From: an uncultured Prevotellaceae bacterium
GTDB lineage: Bacteria > Bacteroidota > Bacteroidia > Bacteroidales > Bacteroidaceae
Assembly: GCA_937893145.1 (NCBI GenBank)
Contig: CALBJW010000148.1
Span: 1 to 64,000, forward strand
Reading direction: 5' to 3'
Length of the DNA: 64,000 nt
The notes below the pieces were generated by a model. It worked only from the letters and a program-made list of their open reading frames with translations, did not search any database and had not been told where the DNA came from. The position numbers and the translations under genes were made by a program. Below are positions 16,337 through 26,167 of this stretch, in pieces (position 1 is the stretch's first letter; every line of letters starts with the position of its first letter).

Positions 16337-19192
16337 ATGGAATACAATTTTAGACAAATCGAACAAAAGTGGCAGAAGGCTTGGGTAGATAACAAGACTT
16401 ATAAGGTCACTGAAGATGAAAACAAAAAGAAGTTTTATGTGCTCAACATGTTCCCTTACCCTTCAGGTGCGGGACTTCATGTTGGACATCCACTCGGATA
16501 TATTGCATCGGACATCTATGCCCGTGCTAAGCGCCTTCAGGGCTATAATGTCCTCAACCCAATGGGTTACGATGCTTACGGACTTCCTGCTGAGCAGTAC
16601 GCTATTCAGACAGGTCAGCATCCAGAAGTAACAACTGTTGCTAACATCAACCGCTATCGTGAACAGCTCGACAAGATTGGTTTCTGTTTCGACTGGGATC
16701 GTGAGGTTCGCACTTGTGCTCCTGGCTATTACCACTGGACTCAGTGGGCTTTCCAGAAGATGTTCAACTCTTACTTCTGCAATGGCACTCAGAAGGCTCA
16801 GCCTATTGAGAACCTCATCAAGTACTTCGAAGAGAAGGGTACTGAAGGTCTCAATGTAGCAGAAACAGAACACCTTGAGTTCACTGCTGCTGAATGGAAC
16901 GCAATGGACGAAAAGCAGAAGTCGGACACTCTCATGAACTATCGTATCGCCTTCATGGGTGAGACAATGGTGAACTGGTGTGCTGGTCTTGGTACCGTAC
17001 TCGCAAATGATGAGGTTGTTGACGGTGTTTCTGTTCGTGGTGGTTTCCCAGTGGAGCAGAAGAAGATGCGCCAGTGGTGTCTTCGTGTAAGTGCTTACTC
17101 ACAGCGTCTCCTCGATGGTCTTGAGACTATCCAGTGGAGCGATTCAATCAAGGAGACTCAGAAGAACTGGATTGGTCGAAGTGAGGGTACTGAAATAGAA
17201 ATCAAGGTTGCTGATAGCGATGTCAACTTCACGATCTTCACAACTCGTGCCGATACAATGTTCGGTGTTACATTCTTCGTTCTCGCTCCAGAAAGCGAAC
17301 TCGTTGACATGGTAACAACTCCAGAACAGCGTGCTGCAGTTGATGAATACATCAAATATGTTAAGGGCCGTACAGAGCGTGAGCGTATGATTGACCACAC
17401 TGTGACTGGTGTGTTCTCTGGTGCATACGGTATCAATCCAATCACAGGCGACAAGTGTCCTATCTATGTTGCAGAATATGTACTTGCTGGTTATGGTACA
17501 GGTGCTATCATGGCGGTTCCTGCTCACGACTCTCGTGACTACGCCTTCGCTAAGCACTTCGACCTCCCTATCGTACCACTCATCGAGGGTGCTGATGTTT
17601 CGGAAGAGAGTTATGATGCAAAGGAAGGTATCGTAACAAACTCGCCTGCTGAGGGTAATCCTGCAGTTGAGTACGACGGCGAAGCACTTATCCTCAACGG
17701 TAAGACTATCAAGGAGGCTATCGCAGCAACTAAGGTATTCGTTAAGAAGCACAACCTTGGCCGTGTGAAGGTTAACTATCGTCTTCGTGATGCAATCTTC
17801 TCTCGTCAGCGTTATTGGGGTGAGCCATTCCCTGTATATTACAAGAATGGTGTTCCTACAATGATTCCAGAAGAGTGTCTCCCAATCGAACTTCCACAGG
17901 TTGATAAGTTCCTCCCAACAGAGACTGGTGAACCACCACTCGGCAACGCTACTGTATGGGCATGGGATGAGGCTAACAAGAAGATTGTTGAAAACTCAAA
18001 GATTGATAACGCTACAGTATTCCCAATCGAACTCTATACAATGCCAGGTTTTGCTGGTTCTTCAGCATATTACCTCCGCTATATGGACCCACAGAACGAT
18101 AAGGCACTTCTTTCTGAACAGGCTGCACAGTACTGGCAGAATGTTGACCTTTATGTTGGTGGTTCGGAACATGCAACTGGTCACCTCATCTACTCTCGTT
18201 TCTGGAACAAGTTCCTCTTCGACCTTGGTGTTAGCGTAAAGGAAGAACCATTCCAGAAGCTCATCAATCAGGGTATGATTCAGGGCCGAAGCAACTTCGT
18301 ATATCGTATCAAGGACACAAATACATTCGTTTCTCTTGACAAGAAGGATGGCTATGATGTGACTCCAATCCATGTTGATGTTAATATCGTAAGTGCTGAC
18401 ATCCTCGATGTTGAGGCATTCAAGGCTTGGCGTCCTGAGTACAACACAGCAGAGTTCATCCTTAATGATGAAGGCAAGTATGTATGTGGTTGGGCAGTTG
18501 AAAAGATGTCTAAGTCTATGTTCAATGTCGTAAATCCAGATATGATTGTAGAGAAGTTCGGTGCTGATACACTTCGTCTCTATGAAATGTTCCTTGGTCC
18601 TGTTGAGCAGTCAAAGCCTTGGGATACTAACGGTATCGATGGTTGTCATCGCTTCCTCAAGAAGTTCTGGAACTTCTTCATCGGTAAGGATGACCAACTC
18701 ATTGCTACTGATGCTCCTGCATCTAAGGAAGAACTCAAGGCTCTTCACACACTTATCAAGAAGGTGACAGGCGACATCGAGCAGTTCTCGTACAACACAA
18801 GTATCGCTGCATTCATGATTTGTCTTAACGAACTCACAAAGATTAAGTCAACAAGTCGCGAAGTGAAGGAAGCACTTGTGGTTCTCATCGCACCATTCTG
18901 TCCTCACCTTGCAGAAGAACTCTGGGAGATGCTTGGTCATAACACAACAGTATGTGATGCTCCTTGGCCATCATTCAACGAGGATTATCTCAAGGAAGAT
19001 TCTGTTAAGATGATGGTTGCATTCAACGGTAAGGCTCGTTTCCCACTTGAGTTCCCTGCAGGCGTCTCTAAGGAAGAGGCAGAGAAGGCAGCACTTGAGA
19101 GTCCACAGTCTGCTAAGTGGATGGAAGGAATGCAGGTAGCTAAGGTTATCGTAGTTCCTGGCAAGATGATTAACATTGTACTTAAGAAGTAA
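16337..19192 (+). CDS. leuS: Leucyl-tRNA synthetase
   Basis: 951 residues. Class I synthetase with the HIGH-type motif in [19 protein letters not shown] (residue about 37), the CP1 editing domain at about 220-430 ([18 protein letters not shown] and [19 protein letters not shown]), and the KMSKS loop in [15 protein letters not shown] (residue about 720). The C-terminal anticodon-binding and Leu-specific domains follow ([18 protein letters not shown]). The length is slightly above the usual 860-880, as is typical of Bacteroidota. It charges tRNA-Leu. The porin gene begins in its stop codon (TAATG). Confidence 0.98.
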   Translation: MEYNFRQIEQKWQKAWVDNKTYKVTEDENKKKFYVLNMFPYPSGAGLHVGHPLGYIASDIYARAKRLQGYNVLNPMGYDAYGLPAEQYAIQTGQHPEVTTVANINRYREQLDKIGFCFDWDREVRTCAPGYYHWTQWAFQKMFNSYFCNGTQKAQPIENLIKYFEEKGTEGLNVAETEHLEFTAAEWNAMDEKQKSDTLMNYRIAFMGETMVNWCAGLGTVLANDEVVDGVSVRGGFPVEQKKMRQWCLRVSAYSQRLLDGLETIQWSDSIKETQKNWIGRSEGTEIEIKVADSDVNFTIFTTRADTMFGVTFFVLAPESELVDMVTTPEQRAAVDEYIKYVKGRTERERMIDHTVTGVFSGAYGINPITGDKCPIYVAEYVLAGYGTGAIMAVPAHDSRDYAFAKHFDLPIVPLIEGADVSEESYDAKEGIVTNSPAEGNPAVEYDGEALILNGKTIKEAIAATKVFVKKHNLGRVKVNYRLRDAIFSRQRYWGEPFPVYYKNGVPTMIPEECLPIELPQVDKFLPTETGEPPLGNATVWAWDEANKKIVENSKIDNATVFPIELYTMPGFAGSSAYYLRYMDPQNDKALLSEQAAQYWQNVDLYVGGSEHATGHLIYSRFWNKFLFDLGVSVKEEPFQKLINQGMIQGRSNFVYRIKDTNTFVSLDKKDGYDVTPIHVDVNIVSADILDVEAFKAWRPEYNTAEFILNDEGKYVCGWAVEKMSKSMFNVVNPDMIVEKFGADTLRLYEMFLGPVEQSKPWDTNGIDGCHRFLKKFWNFFIGKDDQLIATDAPASKEELKALHTLIKKVTGDIEQFSYNTSIAAFMICLNELTKIKSTSREVKEALVVLIAPFCPHLAEELWEMLGHNTTVCDAPWPSFNEDYLKEDSVKMMVAFNGKARFPLEFPAGVSKEEAEKAALESPQSAKWMEGMQVAKVIVVPGKMINIVLKK

Positions 19193-20238
19193 TGAAACAT
19201 ATCTTATGGGCAGTCCTGATGCTATCAGGATTGCCTATTTTTGCTCAAAACGAAAATGGTCCGAAGATAGATGACTTCTACTTTGAGACTCGTCTTGGTT
19301 ATGAAGCCGTAGCCTCTGATGGAAACATGGTAGATGAGAGGAGCGGTTTCAAAGGTCAGTATCTGAATATGCGTCTTGATGGACAAATTGTTTCAGGACT
19401 CACGTTCAGTTATCGCCAACGACTGAACAAGAATACCAACCAGACTTTCTTTGATGCTACGGACTGGGTTCATCTCGATTGGGATGTCACAGATAGGTTT
19501 TCCCTTTCTGCAGGCAAACAGGTGGTAGGTATTGGAGGATATGAGTATGATAGAGCTCCAATAGACCTCTACTACAACTCTGAGTTTTGGGCTAATATCC
19601 CTTGCTATCAGCTTGGTGCATCGGTAGCATATAAGGTCAAGTCATCGGACAAACTCCTTCTTCAGGTGTGCAATTCACCATTTCGCAATGTTATTGGCAA
19701 TAATAAGTACGCAATCAACCTTATGTGGTATGGCTCGCATGACTTCTGGCAACCTATTTGGTCGGTCAATATGCTACAGACATCAGGAGGAAACGGTTGG
19801 ATAAACTATATAGCACTTGGAAACAAATTTACGTTCAGTCGAAAACTCTATTTGGAGTTTGACCTCATGAATAGAGCAACATCCAACCATACATTCCTTT
19901 TCAAGGACTGGTCAACAATGGCAGAACTGTCGTATGTTCCAACAGAAGGTTTGCGTTACTTTGCTAAGTACACCTACGACATGAATCACAGTGGTTCTGA
20001 TGCTGACCTCACCGTGATTGATGGAACTGAGATGAATCTCGTATCGGCAGGTGTGGAGGGTTCACCATTAAAGAACTACCGCAAGCATCTACGTCTCTTT
20101 GCAGTTGCCGGTTATAGCTGGGGAACTAATACCAATCCTTCGGCTTACAACGAAGACAAGCAGTTGCAGGTTCAGGCAGGGGTGAAGTTCCGCCTCGATG
20201 TGCTTGAAGGAATAAAGAAGTTAACTAAGAAAAATTAG
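19192..20238 (+). CDS. Outer-membrane porin-like beta-barrel protein
   Basis: 348 residues with a signal peptide ([19 protein letters not shown]) and alternating hydrophobic strands characteristic of an OprP/OprO-like porin: FKGQYLNMRLDGQIVSGLTFSYRQRLN, WVHLDWDVTDRFSLSAGKQVV, YFAKYTYDMNH, and a C-terminal strand LQVQAGVKFRLDV. The ATG overlaps the leuS stop, so the genes are translationally coupled. The next gene is a Gate-type membrane transporter-like protein, so the pair could form an outer/inner-membrane uptake route (inference). Solute unknown. Confidence 0.8.
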   Translation: MKHILWAVLMLSGLPIFAQNENGPKIDDFYFETRLGYEAVASDGNMVDERSGFKGQYLNMRLDGQIVSGLTFSYRQRLNKNTNQTFFDATDWVHLDWDVTDRFSLSAGKQVVGIGGYEYDRAPIDLYYNSEFWANIPCYQLGASVAYKVKSSDKLLLQVCNSPFRNVIGNNKYAINLMWYGSHDFWQPIWSVNMLQTSGGNGWINYIALGNKFTFSRKLYLEFDLMNRATSNHTFLFKDWSTMAELSYVPTEGLRYFAKYTYDMNHSGSDADLTVIDGTEMNLVSAGVEGSPLKNYRKHLRLFAVAGYSWGTNTNPSAYNEDKQLQVQAGVKFRLDVLEGIKKLTKKN

Positions 20239-20280
20239 AAAAACCATAACAAACCAATTAACCAACTAACCAACAATAAC

Positions 20281-22014
20281 ATGAAATCCTTTTTCAAAAG
20301 TATCCCTCGTGGAGTAACTTGCATCTTAATCATTGTTCTGCTTTTTGGATATATGGGTTCAGTCATGGGCCTAACCAATATGTTGAATACGATTATGAAC
20401 ACAGCTCACGAGTTGCTCCTGAACACAGTGTTCTACCTGATGGGCATGTGCGTTATTACAGGAGCCTTGGGCAAGATTCTTGTGGAATTTGGCGTTGTTG
20501 ACCTTCTTCAGCGACTTCTTCGCCCAGTGATGAAGCCTCTCTTCAACATGCCTGGTGTTGCTTCGCTCGGAGCTGTATTGACATTCCTCAGCGATAACCC
20601 TGCCATTATCGCTCTTTCGCAAGACAAAGGTTTTGCTCGTTACTTCAAAAAGTACCAGCATGTGAGTCTTGTGAACTTCGGAACAGCATTCGGAATGGGA
20701 TTGCTTGTCATTGTTTTCATGGTAGGTCAAGGTTATTTCGGTGCTCCATTTATTGGATTTGCAGGAGCAATATGTGGCTGTATCATCGCTACTCGTTTGA
20801 TGCAGTATTTCACATTGAAAGACTTTCCTAATTATAAGTACGAAGATGCTATTCCTGCAGAGGAGTTCATAAACCAGTCTGCAGAAGAGGAAAATGAAGA
20901 TAAGAATAAGCAATCAAGCGATTCAATCTTCATTCGCGTTCTCAATGCTCTTCTCGATGGAGGTAAGGATGGTGTTACTATTGGACTTGCTATCATTCCG
21001 GGTGTGCTTATCATCTCTACATTCGTCATGATGCTCACCTTTGGTGGAAGTTCGGAAGGTATGGACCAAGCTGGCAATCCTATTGTGGTCTATACAGGAG
21101 CAGCATTCCAGGGAACTCAACTCCTTCCTATGCTTGCGGGTAAGGTCAATCTCGTGTTCAATATTCTTTTTGGTTTTGATTCACCAGAACTTGTTGCATT
21201 TCCAATCACAGCACTTGGAGCTGTAGGAGCAGCACTTGGACTTATTCCTGAATTTGCAGCAAAGGGAATCATTGATGGCAACGCTATTGCAGTATGTACA
21301 GCGATGGGTATGTGCTGGAGTGGTTACCTTTCAACTGATGCTGCTACGCTCGATTCGCTTGGTTACCGTCCACTTGTTCCTCGTGCATTCCTCAGCACAT
21401 TCCTCGGAGGTATATGTGCCGGAATCATTACCCATTGGCTATATGTAGGCATCATGGCTATTGGCAGTTTCTTCGCTCCTCAACAGGTGTGGGAAGTAGA
21501 AGCTGATGCTTGGAACGATACTACAGACTTGTCAATAAAGGTTCGTCTTGAGGCGATGGATGATGGTACATACATTATCCATGACTGGTACGATGTGAAG
21601 GGAACAGACATAGCGTTTACTGTCAATCCTACCGATAGCACTGTTACCATCACAAATGCTTATGCAAGTCAAAACAATGAATACTTCTTTGTCAGCATCA
21701 ATCCTGATGCATACGAGGGCAAGACTTGCTATGCTGCTGTCTATCCAGTTAATCACTATTCTATGTTTGAAGGTGATGAAAAGGCAGGACATTTCTATAC
21801 ATTCGTTTACCTCTACGACCGCAATCGTCAGGAGATAAACCGTTGCTACTACGAAATCACTTGGGGAGGTCGTGAGCGACAGACATTCGAAGCAGAGAAC
21901 TACGTATATTCACAGGTAGAGGCTGAACGTGCTGCTAAAGCGGATAGTATCGCTGCCGCAAATGCTGCTAAGGCAGAGAAGGTGAATGGTGTCATCAAGA
22001 ATGCTCCTAAATAA
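20281..22014 (+). CDS. Gate-domain inner-membrane protein (CD0519/CD1768-like) with extra C-terminal domain
   Basis: 577 residues. Residues 1-400 have about nine membrane helices and resemble the nucleoside-recognition CD0519/CD1768 family: LTFLSDNPAIIALSQDKGFARYFKK, GLAIIPGVLIISTFVMMLTFGG, MGMCWSGYLSTDAATLDSLGYR. An unusual soluble extension of about 175 residues follows (from about 402), predicted beta-rich (VRLEAMDDGTYIIHDWYDVKG, YAAVYPVNHYSMFEGDEKAG) and ending in an Ala/Lys-rich tail. Family members I recall end after the membrane part. It sits in a unit with leuS, the porin, recX and comF. Substrate unknown. Confidence 0.8.
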   Translation: MKSFFKSIPRGVTCILIIVLLFGYMGSVMGLTNMLNTIMNTAHELLLNTVFYLMGMCVITGALGKILVEFGVVDLLQRLLRPVMKPLFNMPGVASLGAVLTFLSDNPAIIALSQDKGFARYFKKYQHVSLVNFGTAFGMGLLVIVFMVGQGYFGAPFIGFAGAICGCIIATRLMQYFTLKDFPNYKYEDAIPAEEFINQSAEEENEDKNKQSSDSIFIRVLNALLDGGKDGVTIGLAIIPGVLIISTFVMMLTFGGSSEGMDQAGNPIVVYTGAAFQGTQLLPMLAGKVNLVFNILFGFDSPELVAFPITALGAVGAALGLIPEFAAKGIIDGNAIAVCTAMGMCWSGYLSTDAATLDSLGYRPLVPRAFLSTFLGGICAGIITHWLYVGIMAIGSFFAPQQVWEVEADAWNDTTDLSIKVRLEAMDDGTYIIHDWYDVKGTDIAFTVNPTDSTVTITNAYASQNNEYFFVSINPDAYEGKTCYAAVYPVNHYSMFEGDEKAGHFYTFVYLYDRNRQEINRCYYEITWGGRERQTFEAENYVYSQVEAERAAKADSIAAANAAKAEKVNGVIKNAPK

Positions 22015-22023
22015 TAAAGGTGT

Positions 22024-22569
22024 ATGGAAATCATAAAACATAAATACTCAGAGCAGGAAGCTTATATAAAGCTTTCTGCTCTTTGTGCTTCTGCAGAATA
22101 TTGTGAGGTTGACATGAGAAAGAAGATGAACAGATGGAACATCATTCCCAATGCTACTGAGGACAAGGAAGATGATGCTGCTCTTTTGCTCCTTGATGAG
22201 CAGGATGTGAATCGTATCTTGCAAGATAGGATAATCGAAAAACTAAGAACAGAGAATTTTATCGATGATGAGCGTTATGCCTGTGCATTTGTTAGAGATA
22301 AGTTTCGTTACAATCATTGGGGTAGAGTGCGTATTCGCCAGGAGTTGAAGATGCGAAAGATTGACAGCAATGTCATTGATGCTGCTCTTGAAGAGATACC
22401 GGAGGATGACAATCTTGATGTGTTACGCAGATTGATAGAAACGAAGAGGAAGTCGGTAAAAGGTAAGTCTGAGTATGAGATAAGAGGCAAACTTATCCGT
22501 TTCGCTATGGGACGAGGTTTTGCTATGGACGATATAATGAAAGTTGTAGGTGATGAAGATTTTGACTAA
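22024..22569 (+). CDS. recX: Regulatory protein RecX
   Basis: 181 residues made mostly of charged three-helix repeats typical of RecX: an N-terminal YIKLSALCASAEYCEVDMRKKMNRW, then ENFIDDERYACAFVRDKFRYNHWGRVRIRQELKMRKID, the best-conserved RecX segment. RecX binds RecA filaments and limits recombinase activity. It begins 9 bases after the Gate-domain gene and overlaps or abuts comF, so it is within the leuS-comF unit. No recA is in the window. Confidence 0.9.
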   Translation: MEIIKHKYSEQEAYIKLSALCASAEYCEVDMRKKMNRWNIIPNATEDKEDDAALLLLDEQDVNRILQDRIIEKLRTENFIDDERYACAFVRDKFRYNHWGRVRIRQELKMRKIDSNVIDAALEEIPEDDNLDVLRRLIETKRKSVKGKSEYEIRGKLIRFAMGRGFAMDDIMKVVGDEDFD

Positions 22570-23344
22570 GGGTTGGGTATTTGTCAAGATGATTTGTGAG
22601 GATGTTCTCAACTTTTTCTTTCCTCGTTATTGCTTGATTTGTGGAAAACGACTGACTCCACACGAACATTATCTGTGTGCACCGTGTTATATGCATCTTC
22701 CTCGCACCATGTACCATACCGTTAGGAATAACGATATGGAGAAGATGTTTTGGGGAGTGATTTCGGTAGAACGCGCATCAGCCTTTTTTCACTATACAAG
22801 CAGAACGAAGAAGATTGTCTATTCGTTGAAGTACAGAAACAATCCATACGTTGGTATATATTTAGGTAGGCAATGTGCAAAGGAAATTAAAGATAGTGGT
22901 TTCTTTGAAGGCATAGACTGCATTATGCCTTTATCTTTACATTGGAAACGAAGTATGCGTCGCAGTTATAACCAGAGCGACTATTTTGCCATCGGCATAA
23001 GCGACGAAATGAATATTCCTGTCTGTACAAAAGCAGTGAAACGTGTGGTAAATAACAAGTCACAGACAAGGATTACTCGTCTTGAGCGACGAAAAAATGT
23101 GGAAAACATATTTAGTCTTGTGCGTCCAGAGTTGATAGAGGGTAAGCATGTTCTGTTGGTTGATGATGTAACCACAACAGGTTCTTCCATCACTTCATTT
23201 GCAGAGGAAGTACTCAAGGCGCATAATACAAAAGTGTCCATCCTTACCATATCGATAGCAGGACAGACACTTTTCCCAAAGTCAGACAACGATGTTTTGT
23301 TGCCTGATGTTCCTATTGGCGAAGATAGGATATCGAAATTGTAA
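22550..23344 (+). CDS. comF: ComF family phosphoribosyltransferase
   Basis: 264 residues if started at 22550 (overlapping recX by 20 bases); the ATG at 22589 (MICEDVLNFFFPRYC) is a plausible alternative and matches homologues better. An N-terminal Cys4 zinc site (CLICGKR...CAPC) is followed by a PRTase core with the PRPP loop VLLVDDVTTTGSSITSFAEEV at about residues 196-216. ComF proteins take part in DNA uptake in competent bacteria and are widespread elsewhere with unclear roles. The gene converges on sufE with only four bases between the stops. Confidence 0.9.
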   Translation: MMKILTKGWVFVKMICEDVLNFFFPRYCLICGKRLTPHEHYLCAPCYMHLPRTMYHTVRNNDMEKMFWGVISVERASAFFHYTSRTKKIVYSLKYRNNPYVGIYLGRQCAKEIKDSGFFEGIDCIMPLSLHWKRSMRRSYNQSDYFAIGISDEMNIPVCTKAVKRVVNNKSQTRITRLERRKNVENIFSLVRPELIEGKHVLLVDDVTTTGSSITSFAEEVLKAHNTKVSILTISIAGQTLFPKSDNDVLLPDVPIGEDRISKL

Positions 23345-23348
23345 ACTT

Positions 23349-23771
23349 TTATCCCTTCATCTTAAACGCCATAGCATATAACTTCATCTGCTTGAGCATT
23401 GCGAGCAGACCGTTAGAGCGTGTTGGCGACAGATGTTCCTTAAGACCTATATCCTCTATAAAGTGGAGGTCTGCATTAAGGATATCGTCAGGTGTTTGGT
23501 TGTCAAGAACTCGTATGAGGAGCGTAACAATACCTTTCACGATGAGAGCATCACTCTCTGCTTGAAAATGTATCTTACCCTCATCCGTGAGGTCTGCCTG
23601 AAGCCATACTCGACTCTGGCAACCATCAATGAGGTTCGACTCAATCTTGTATTCTGCTGGTAGTGGTTCCTGTTCACCACCTAAGTCAATAAGCAACTGG
23701 TATTTGTCCATCCAGTCTTCGTAATCGGCAAATTCCTCGATTACTTCTTGCTGTATTTCTTCTATAGTCAT
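23349..23771 (-). CDS. sufE: SufE family Fe-S assembly protein
   Basis: 140 residues. The SufE signature is clear: YEDWMDKYQLLIDLGGEQEPLP, then NLIDGCQSRVWLQADLTDEGKIHFQAESDALIVKGI, with the sulfur-accepting cysteine in IDGCQS (residue about 50), and IGLKEHLSPTRSNGLLAMLKQMK at the end. SufE takes persulfide from the SufS cysteine desulfurase. The usual SufBCDS partners are not in this window. It follows the M28 peptidase gene by 8 bases and is likely cotranscribed with it. Confidence 0.94.
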   Translation of the reverse strand: MTIEEIQQEVIEEFADYEDWMDKYQLLIDLGGEQEPLPAEYKIESNLIDGCQSRVWLQADLTDEGKIHFQAESDALIVKGIVTLLIRVLDNQTPDDILNADLHFIEDIGLKEHLSPTRSNGLLAMLKQMKLYAMAFKMKG

Positions 23772-23779
23772 AATTACAA

Positions 23780-24766
23780 TTATTTCTCATTCCACAGAAC
23801 TTCCATCAAAGTCTGTCCTACAGCCTTGAGAGTGTTCTTGTCTATGTTGTGAATATTATCATTAACTGTGTGCCATGTGCGAGGGAAACTTGCTCCGTCC
23901 TTGTCACATCCTATGATGTCGATGCATGGTATGCCACTGAGGTTTACCTGTACATGGTCGTCTGTGATACCACCACCATCATCGTTCTTGAACATAGAAC
24001 TATAACCAAGAAGATGAGCAGTGTTCCAGACTTTGTCAACAATAGCAGGAGCATATCGCATAGAGTAATATTCCTTTTTAAATAATGTGTTGCCAGAACC
24101 AACCATGTCGAGCAGAATACCATATTTAGGGCTGAAACCTTCAGCAATTCTCTGGCTGCCCCAATACTGCGAACCGAGACACCAAGTGTCTGCGTGGTCC
24201 TCATCGTTATCATCAAATTCCGGAGTGCCACAATCCTCAGCATCGAAGCAAACAAGGTCAAGACCTACAGACAAACGGCATGTGTCGCCTTGAGCAAAAA
24301 CCTGTCTTGCAATCTCCAGCATTATGCCCACACCGCTTGCACCATCGTTAGCACCATCAATAGCAGTGTGATGGTTCGCTTTATCAGAATCATGGTCAGC
24401 CCATGGTCTGCTATCCCAATGCGAGCAAATCATGATACGAGTTTCTGCATCTGGATTGATTTGTGCTATGATGTTACGGTTCTTGATAGGAGTGCCATCA
24501 TAAAGCTTGAGGTCAGCATACTGGTTGATAACCTTAGCGCCATACATTTCAAACTGACTTTGAATCCAGTCGCCACAAGCATCATGTGCCTCCGAATTCA
24601 TTGTTCGTGGTCCGTAGCTGCATTGTTTTGCAATGTACGAGTATGCAGAGTCCTCACAGAATTCAGGTGAAGTCCTCACATAGTTTACCTGACTGTCACC
24701 CTGTTTTTTGCTGTTTCCGCAAGCCATCAAAAGTGGCAAAACGAGCAAGTATAATAACTTCTTCAT
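23780..24766 (-). CDS. M28 family metallopeptidase lipoprotein (glutaminyl-cyclase-like)
   Basis: 328 residues. A lipoprotein signal with Cys16 (LPLLMACGNS) is followed by an M28 fold: CSHWDSRPWADHDSDKANHHTAIDGANDGASGVGIMLEIAR contributes zinc ligands, with VCFDAEDCG, LLDMVGS, and the late histidine in SFPRTWHTVNDNIHNID. The large insertion with DFDDNDEDHADTWCLGSQYW resembles bacterial glutaminyl cyclases of the M28 family, so cyclisation of N-terminal Gln is a real alternative to aminopeptidase activity. It is anchored on the periplasmic or outer side. SufE follows in the same unit. Confidence 0.88.
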   Translation of the reverse strand: MKKLLYLLVLPLLMACGNSKKQGDSQVNYVRTSPEFCEDSAYSYIAKQCSYGPRTMNSEAHDACGDWIQSQFEMYGAKVINQYADLKLYDGTPIKNRNIIAQINPDAETRIMICSHWDSRPWADHDSDKANHHTAIDGANDGASGVGIMLEIARQVFAQGDTCRLSVGLDLVCFDAEDCGTPEFDDNDEDHADTWCLGSQYWGSQRIAEGFSPKYGILLDMVGSGNTLFKKEYYSMRYAPAIVDKVWNTAHLLGYSSMFKNDDGGGITDDHVQVNLSGIPCIDIIGCDKDGASFPRTWHTVNDNIHNIDKNTLKAVGQTLMEVLWNEK

Positions 24767-24789
24767 AAGTTGTATTATTGTTTTGACTG

Positions 24790-24797
24790 CAAAAGTA
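24790..24797 (-). promoter_or_regulatory. -7 element for the M28 peptidase/sufE unit
   Basis: TACTTTTG on the minus strand, 23 bases before the ATG at 24766. No -33 TTG at the expected distance. Confidence 0.5.
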
Positions 24798-24834
24798 CAA
24801 AATTATTATGAATTATGCACTATGAACTATCCGT

Positions 24835-25374
24835 TTACTTGATCATCAACTGTTTGGCGAACTCCCAAATCACCATACCGGCGGTGGTGGAGACATTGAG
24901 GGAGTGCTTGGTGCCGAACTGGGGAATTTCGAGACATGCATCAGAGGCATCGACCACTTCTTGCTTCACACCCTTCACTTCGTTTCCGAGAATGACGGCA
25001 TATTTGGTGTGTGGTTTCAGTTCTAAGTTCTGCAGCATGGTGGAACCTTCACATTGTTCGATGCTGAATATCTTATAGCCTTCGGCTCGGAGCGAACTTA
25101 CAGCCTGCATAGTGCTATCGAAATGCTTCCAGTCAACTGTGTCTTCTGCTCCAAGTGCAGTCTTATGTATCTCTGCATGAGGTGGTGTGGCTGTGATGCC
25201 GCAAAGGTAGATGGAAGATACACGGAAAGCGTCGGCGGTGCGGAATACACTACCAACATTATACATCGAACGCACATCATCAAGAACCACTACAAGCGGC
25301 ATCTTTTCTGCCTGCTTGAATTCCTCCACGTTCATGCGCCCCATTTCCAATATTGTAAGTTTCTTCATGCTCAT
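24835..25374 (-). CDS. TrmH/SpoU-type RNA 2'-O-methyltransferase
   Basis: 179 residues. SPOUT-fold motifs are all present: LDDVRSMYNVGSVFRTADAF (motif 1), YAVILGNEVKGVKQEVV (motif 2) and LEIPQFGTKHSLNVSTTAGM (motif 3, with SAM-binding knot). It is short, without an N-terminal L30-like domain, like small tRNA/rRNA ribose methyltransferases. Its start overlaps the DUF4294 stop in an ATGA, so it is translationally coupled. The exact target nucleotide cannot be read from the sequence. Confidence 0.93.
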   Translation of the reverse strand: MSMKKLTILEMGRMNVEEFKQAEKMPLVVVLDDVRSMYNVGSVFRTADAFRVSSIYLCGITATPPHAEIHKTALGAEDTVDWKHFDSTMQAVSSLRAEGYKIFSIEQCEGSTMLQNLELKPHTKYAVILGNEVKGVKQEVVDASDACLEIPQFGTKHSLNVSTTAGMVIWEFAKQLMIK

Positions 25375-26012
25375 AGTTGTCCTGATTCAATCAGCAGAAT
25401 GGCTCTTTCGGTTAGTCGGTCGTCACATTCAGCATCATACTCTTTCTTCAGACTTGCACCAAAGAGTGATGCGAAGGCATTGTAGAAACCAGCCTTCAAA
25501 TTGCCCATATAGGTCTTGATGAGTTGGTAACCGGTTTGGTTGCACTGGCGATCGACAAGTTTGATGAGGAGCTTACCTTGTGAGAAGGTAAGTTTCTTCA
25601 GTCGAGGCTTGTATGTCTCAATCAGTTCCTTTTCTGCTTTTTTCATGTAAGCATCCTTCTCTTTCTTTGTCTGAAGAGAATCCATGTGTGCAACGGTCTT
25701 ATCAACTGTACGTTTTATCTCACATGCAATAGGATATACCTTCTTGATGTTATTGGCAATCTTGTAGTATTTCTTTGCCTCGCGAGCATTCTTGAACTTC
25801 AGTTTTTTGAAGACATAGAAGTCACTGAAGGCAAAACTTGGAATCCATTCGCCTTCATAATCTACCATACCTGTGTAATAGACGGCATGGGAGAAAATAG
25901 GGTCGCCAGTCATTATCTTGTCGTTCTCGCGTGTAGCCTCTAATTGTGCTTTGCCTGTGAGCGAGAAGGCAAAGATACAAAGAAATAATATGTACCTGAC
26001 GTAGTTCTTCAT
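25371..26012 (-). CDS. DUF4294 family exported protein
   Basis: 213 residues from the ATG at 26012 (MKNYVRYILFLCIFAFSLTG); the longer frame overlaps its own promoter at 26036. A signal peptide is followed by the DUF4294 region: SDFYVFKKLKFKNAREAKKYYKIANNIKKVYPIA, KKEKDAYMKKAEKELIETYKP, LKKLTFSQGKLLIKLVDRQCNQTGYQLIK. The protein is basic and helical. The family is confined largely to Bacteroidota, with unknown function. It is translated together with the downstream methyltransferase and divergent from mutS. Confidence 0.85.
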   Translation of the reverse strand: MKNYVRYILFLCIFAFSLTGKAQLEATRENDKIMTGDPIFSHAVYYTGMVDYEGEWIPSFAFSDFYVFKKLKFKNAREAKKYYKIANNIKKVYPIACEIKRTVDKTVAHMDSLQTKKEKDAYMKKAEKELIETYKPRLKKLTFSQGKLLIKLVDRQCNQTGYQLIKTYMGNLKAGFYNAFASLFGASLKKEYDAECDDRLTERAILLIESGQL

Positions 26013-26035
26013 TTCGTTTGTTACTAATTTGGGTG

Positions 26036-26043
26036 CAAAATTA
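26036..26043 (-). promoter_or_regulatory. -7 element for DUF4294/trmH-like unit
   Basis: TAATTTTG on the minus strand, 24 bases before the ATG at 26012; no TTG at the usual -33 distance. Confidence 0.5.
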
Positions 26044-26116
26044 GTAAGTTTTTTCATGTTAGAAATAAAAAAAGTCATTTAAGTTGCGAGTTTTCGGACT
26101 TTTTAAGGTTATAGCA

Positions 26117-26146
26117 TTGTTTTTAACAATGTTTTTAATACCTTTG
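26117..26146 (+). promoter_or_regulatory. Promoter of mutS
   Basis: TTG (26117-26119), 19 bases, TACCTTTG (26139-26146), 22 bases before the ATG at 26168. It shows that the reading frame upstream of 26168 is not translated. Confidence 0.75.
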
Positions 26147-26167
26147 CGAAAAAATAACCCTTTACCA

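Noticed and set aside
26084..26167. Longer N-terminus for MutS
   Set aside because: The promoter at 26117-26146 lies inside it; [13 protein letters not shown] is the normal MutS start.
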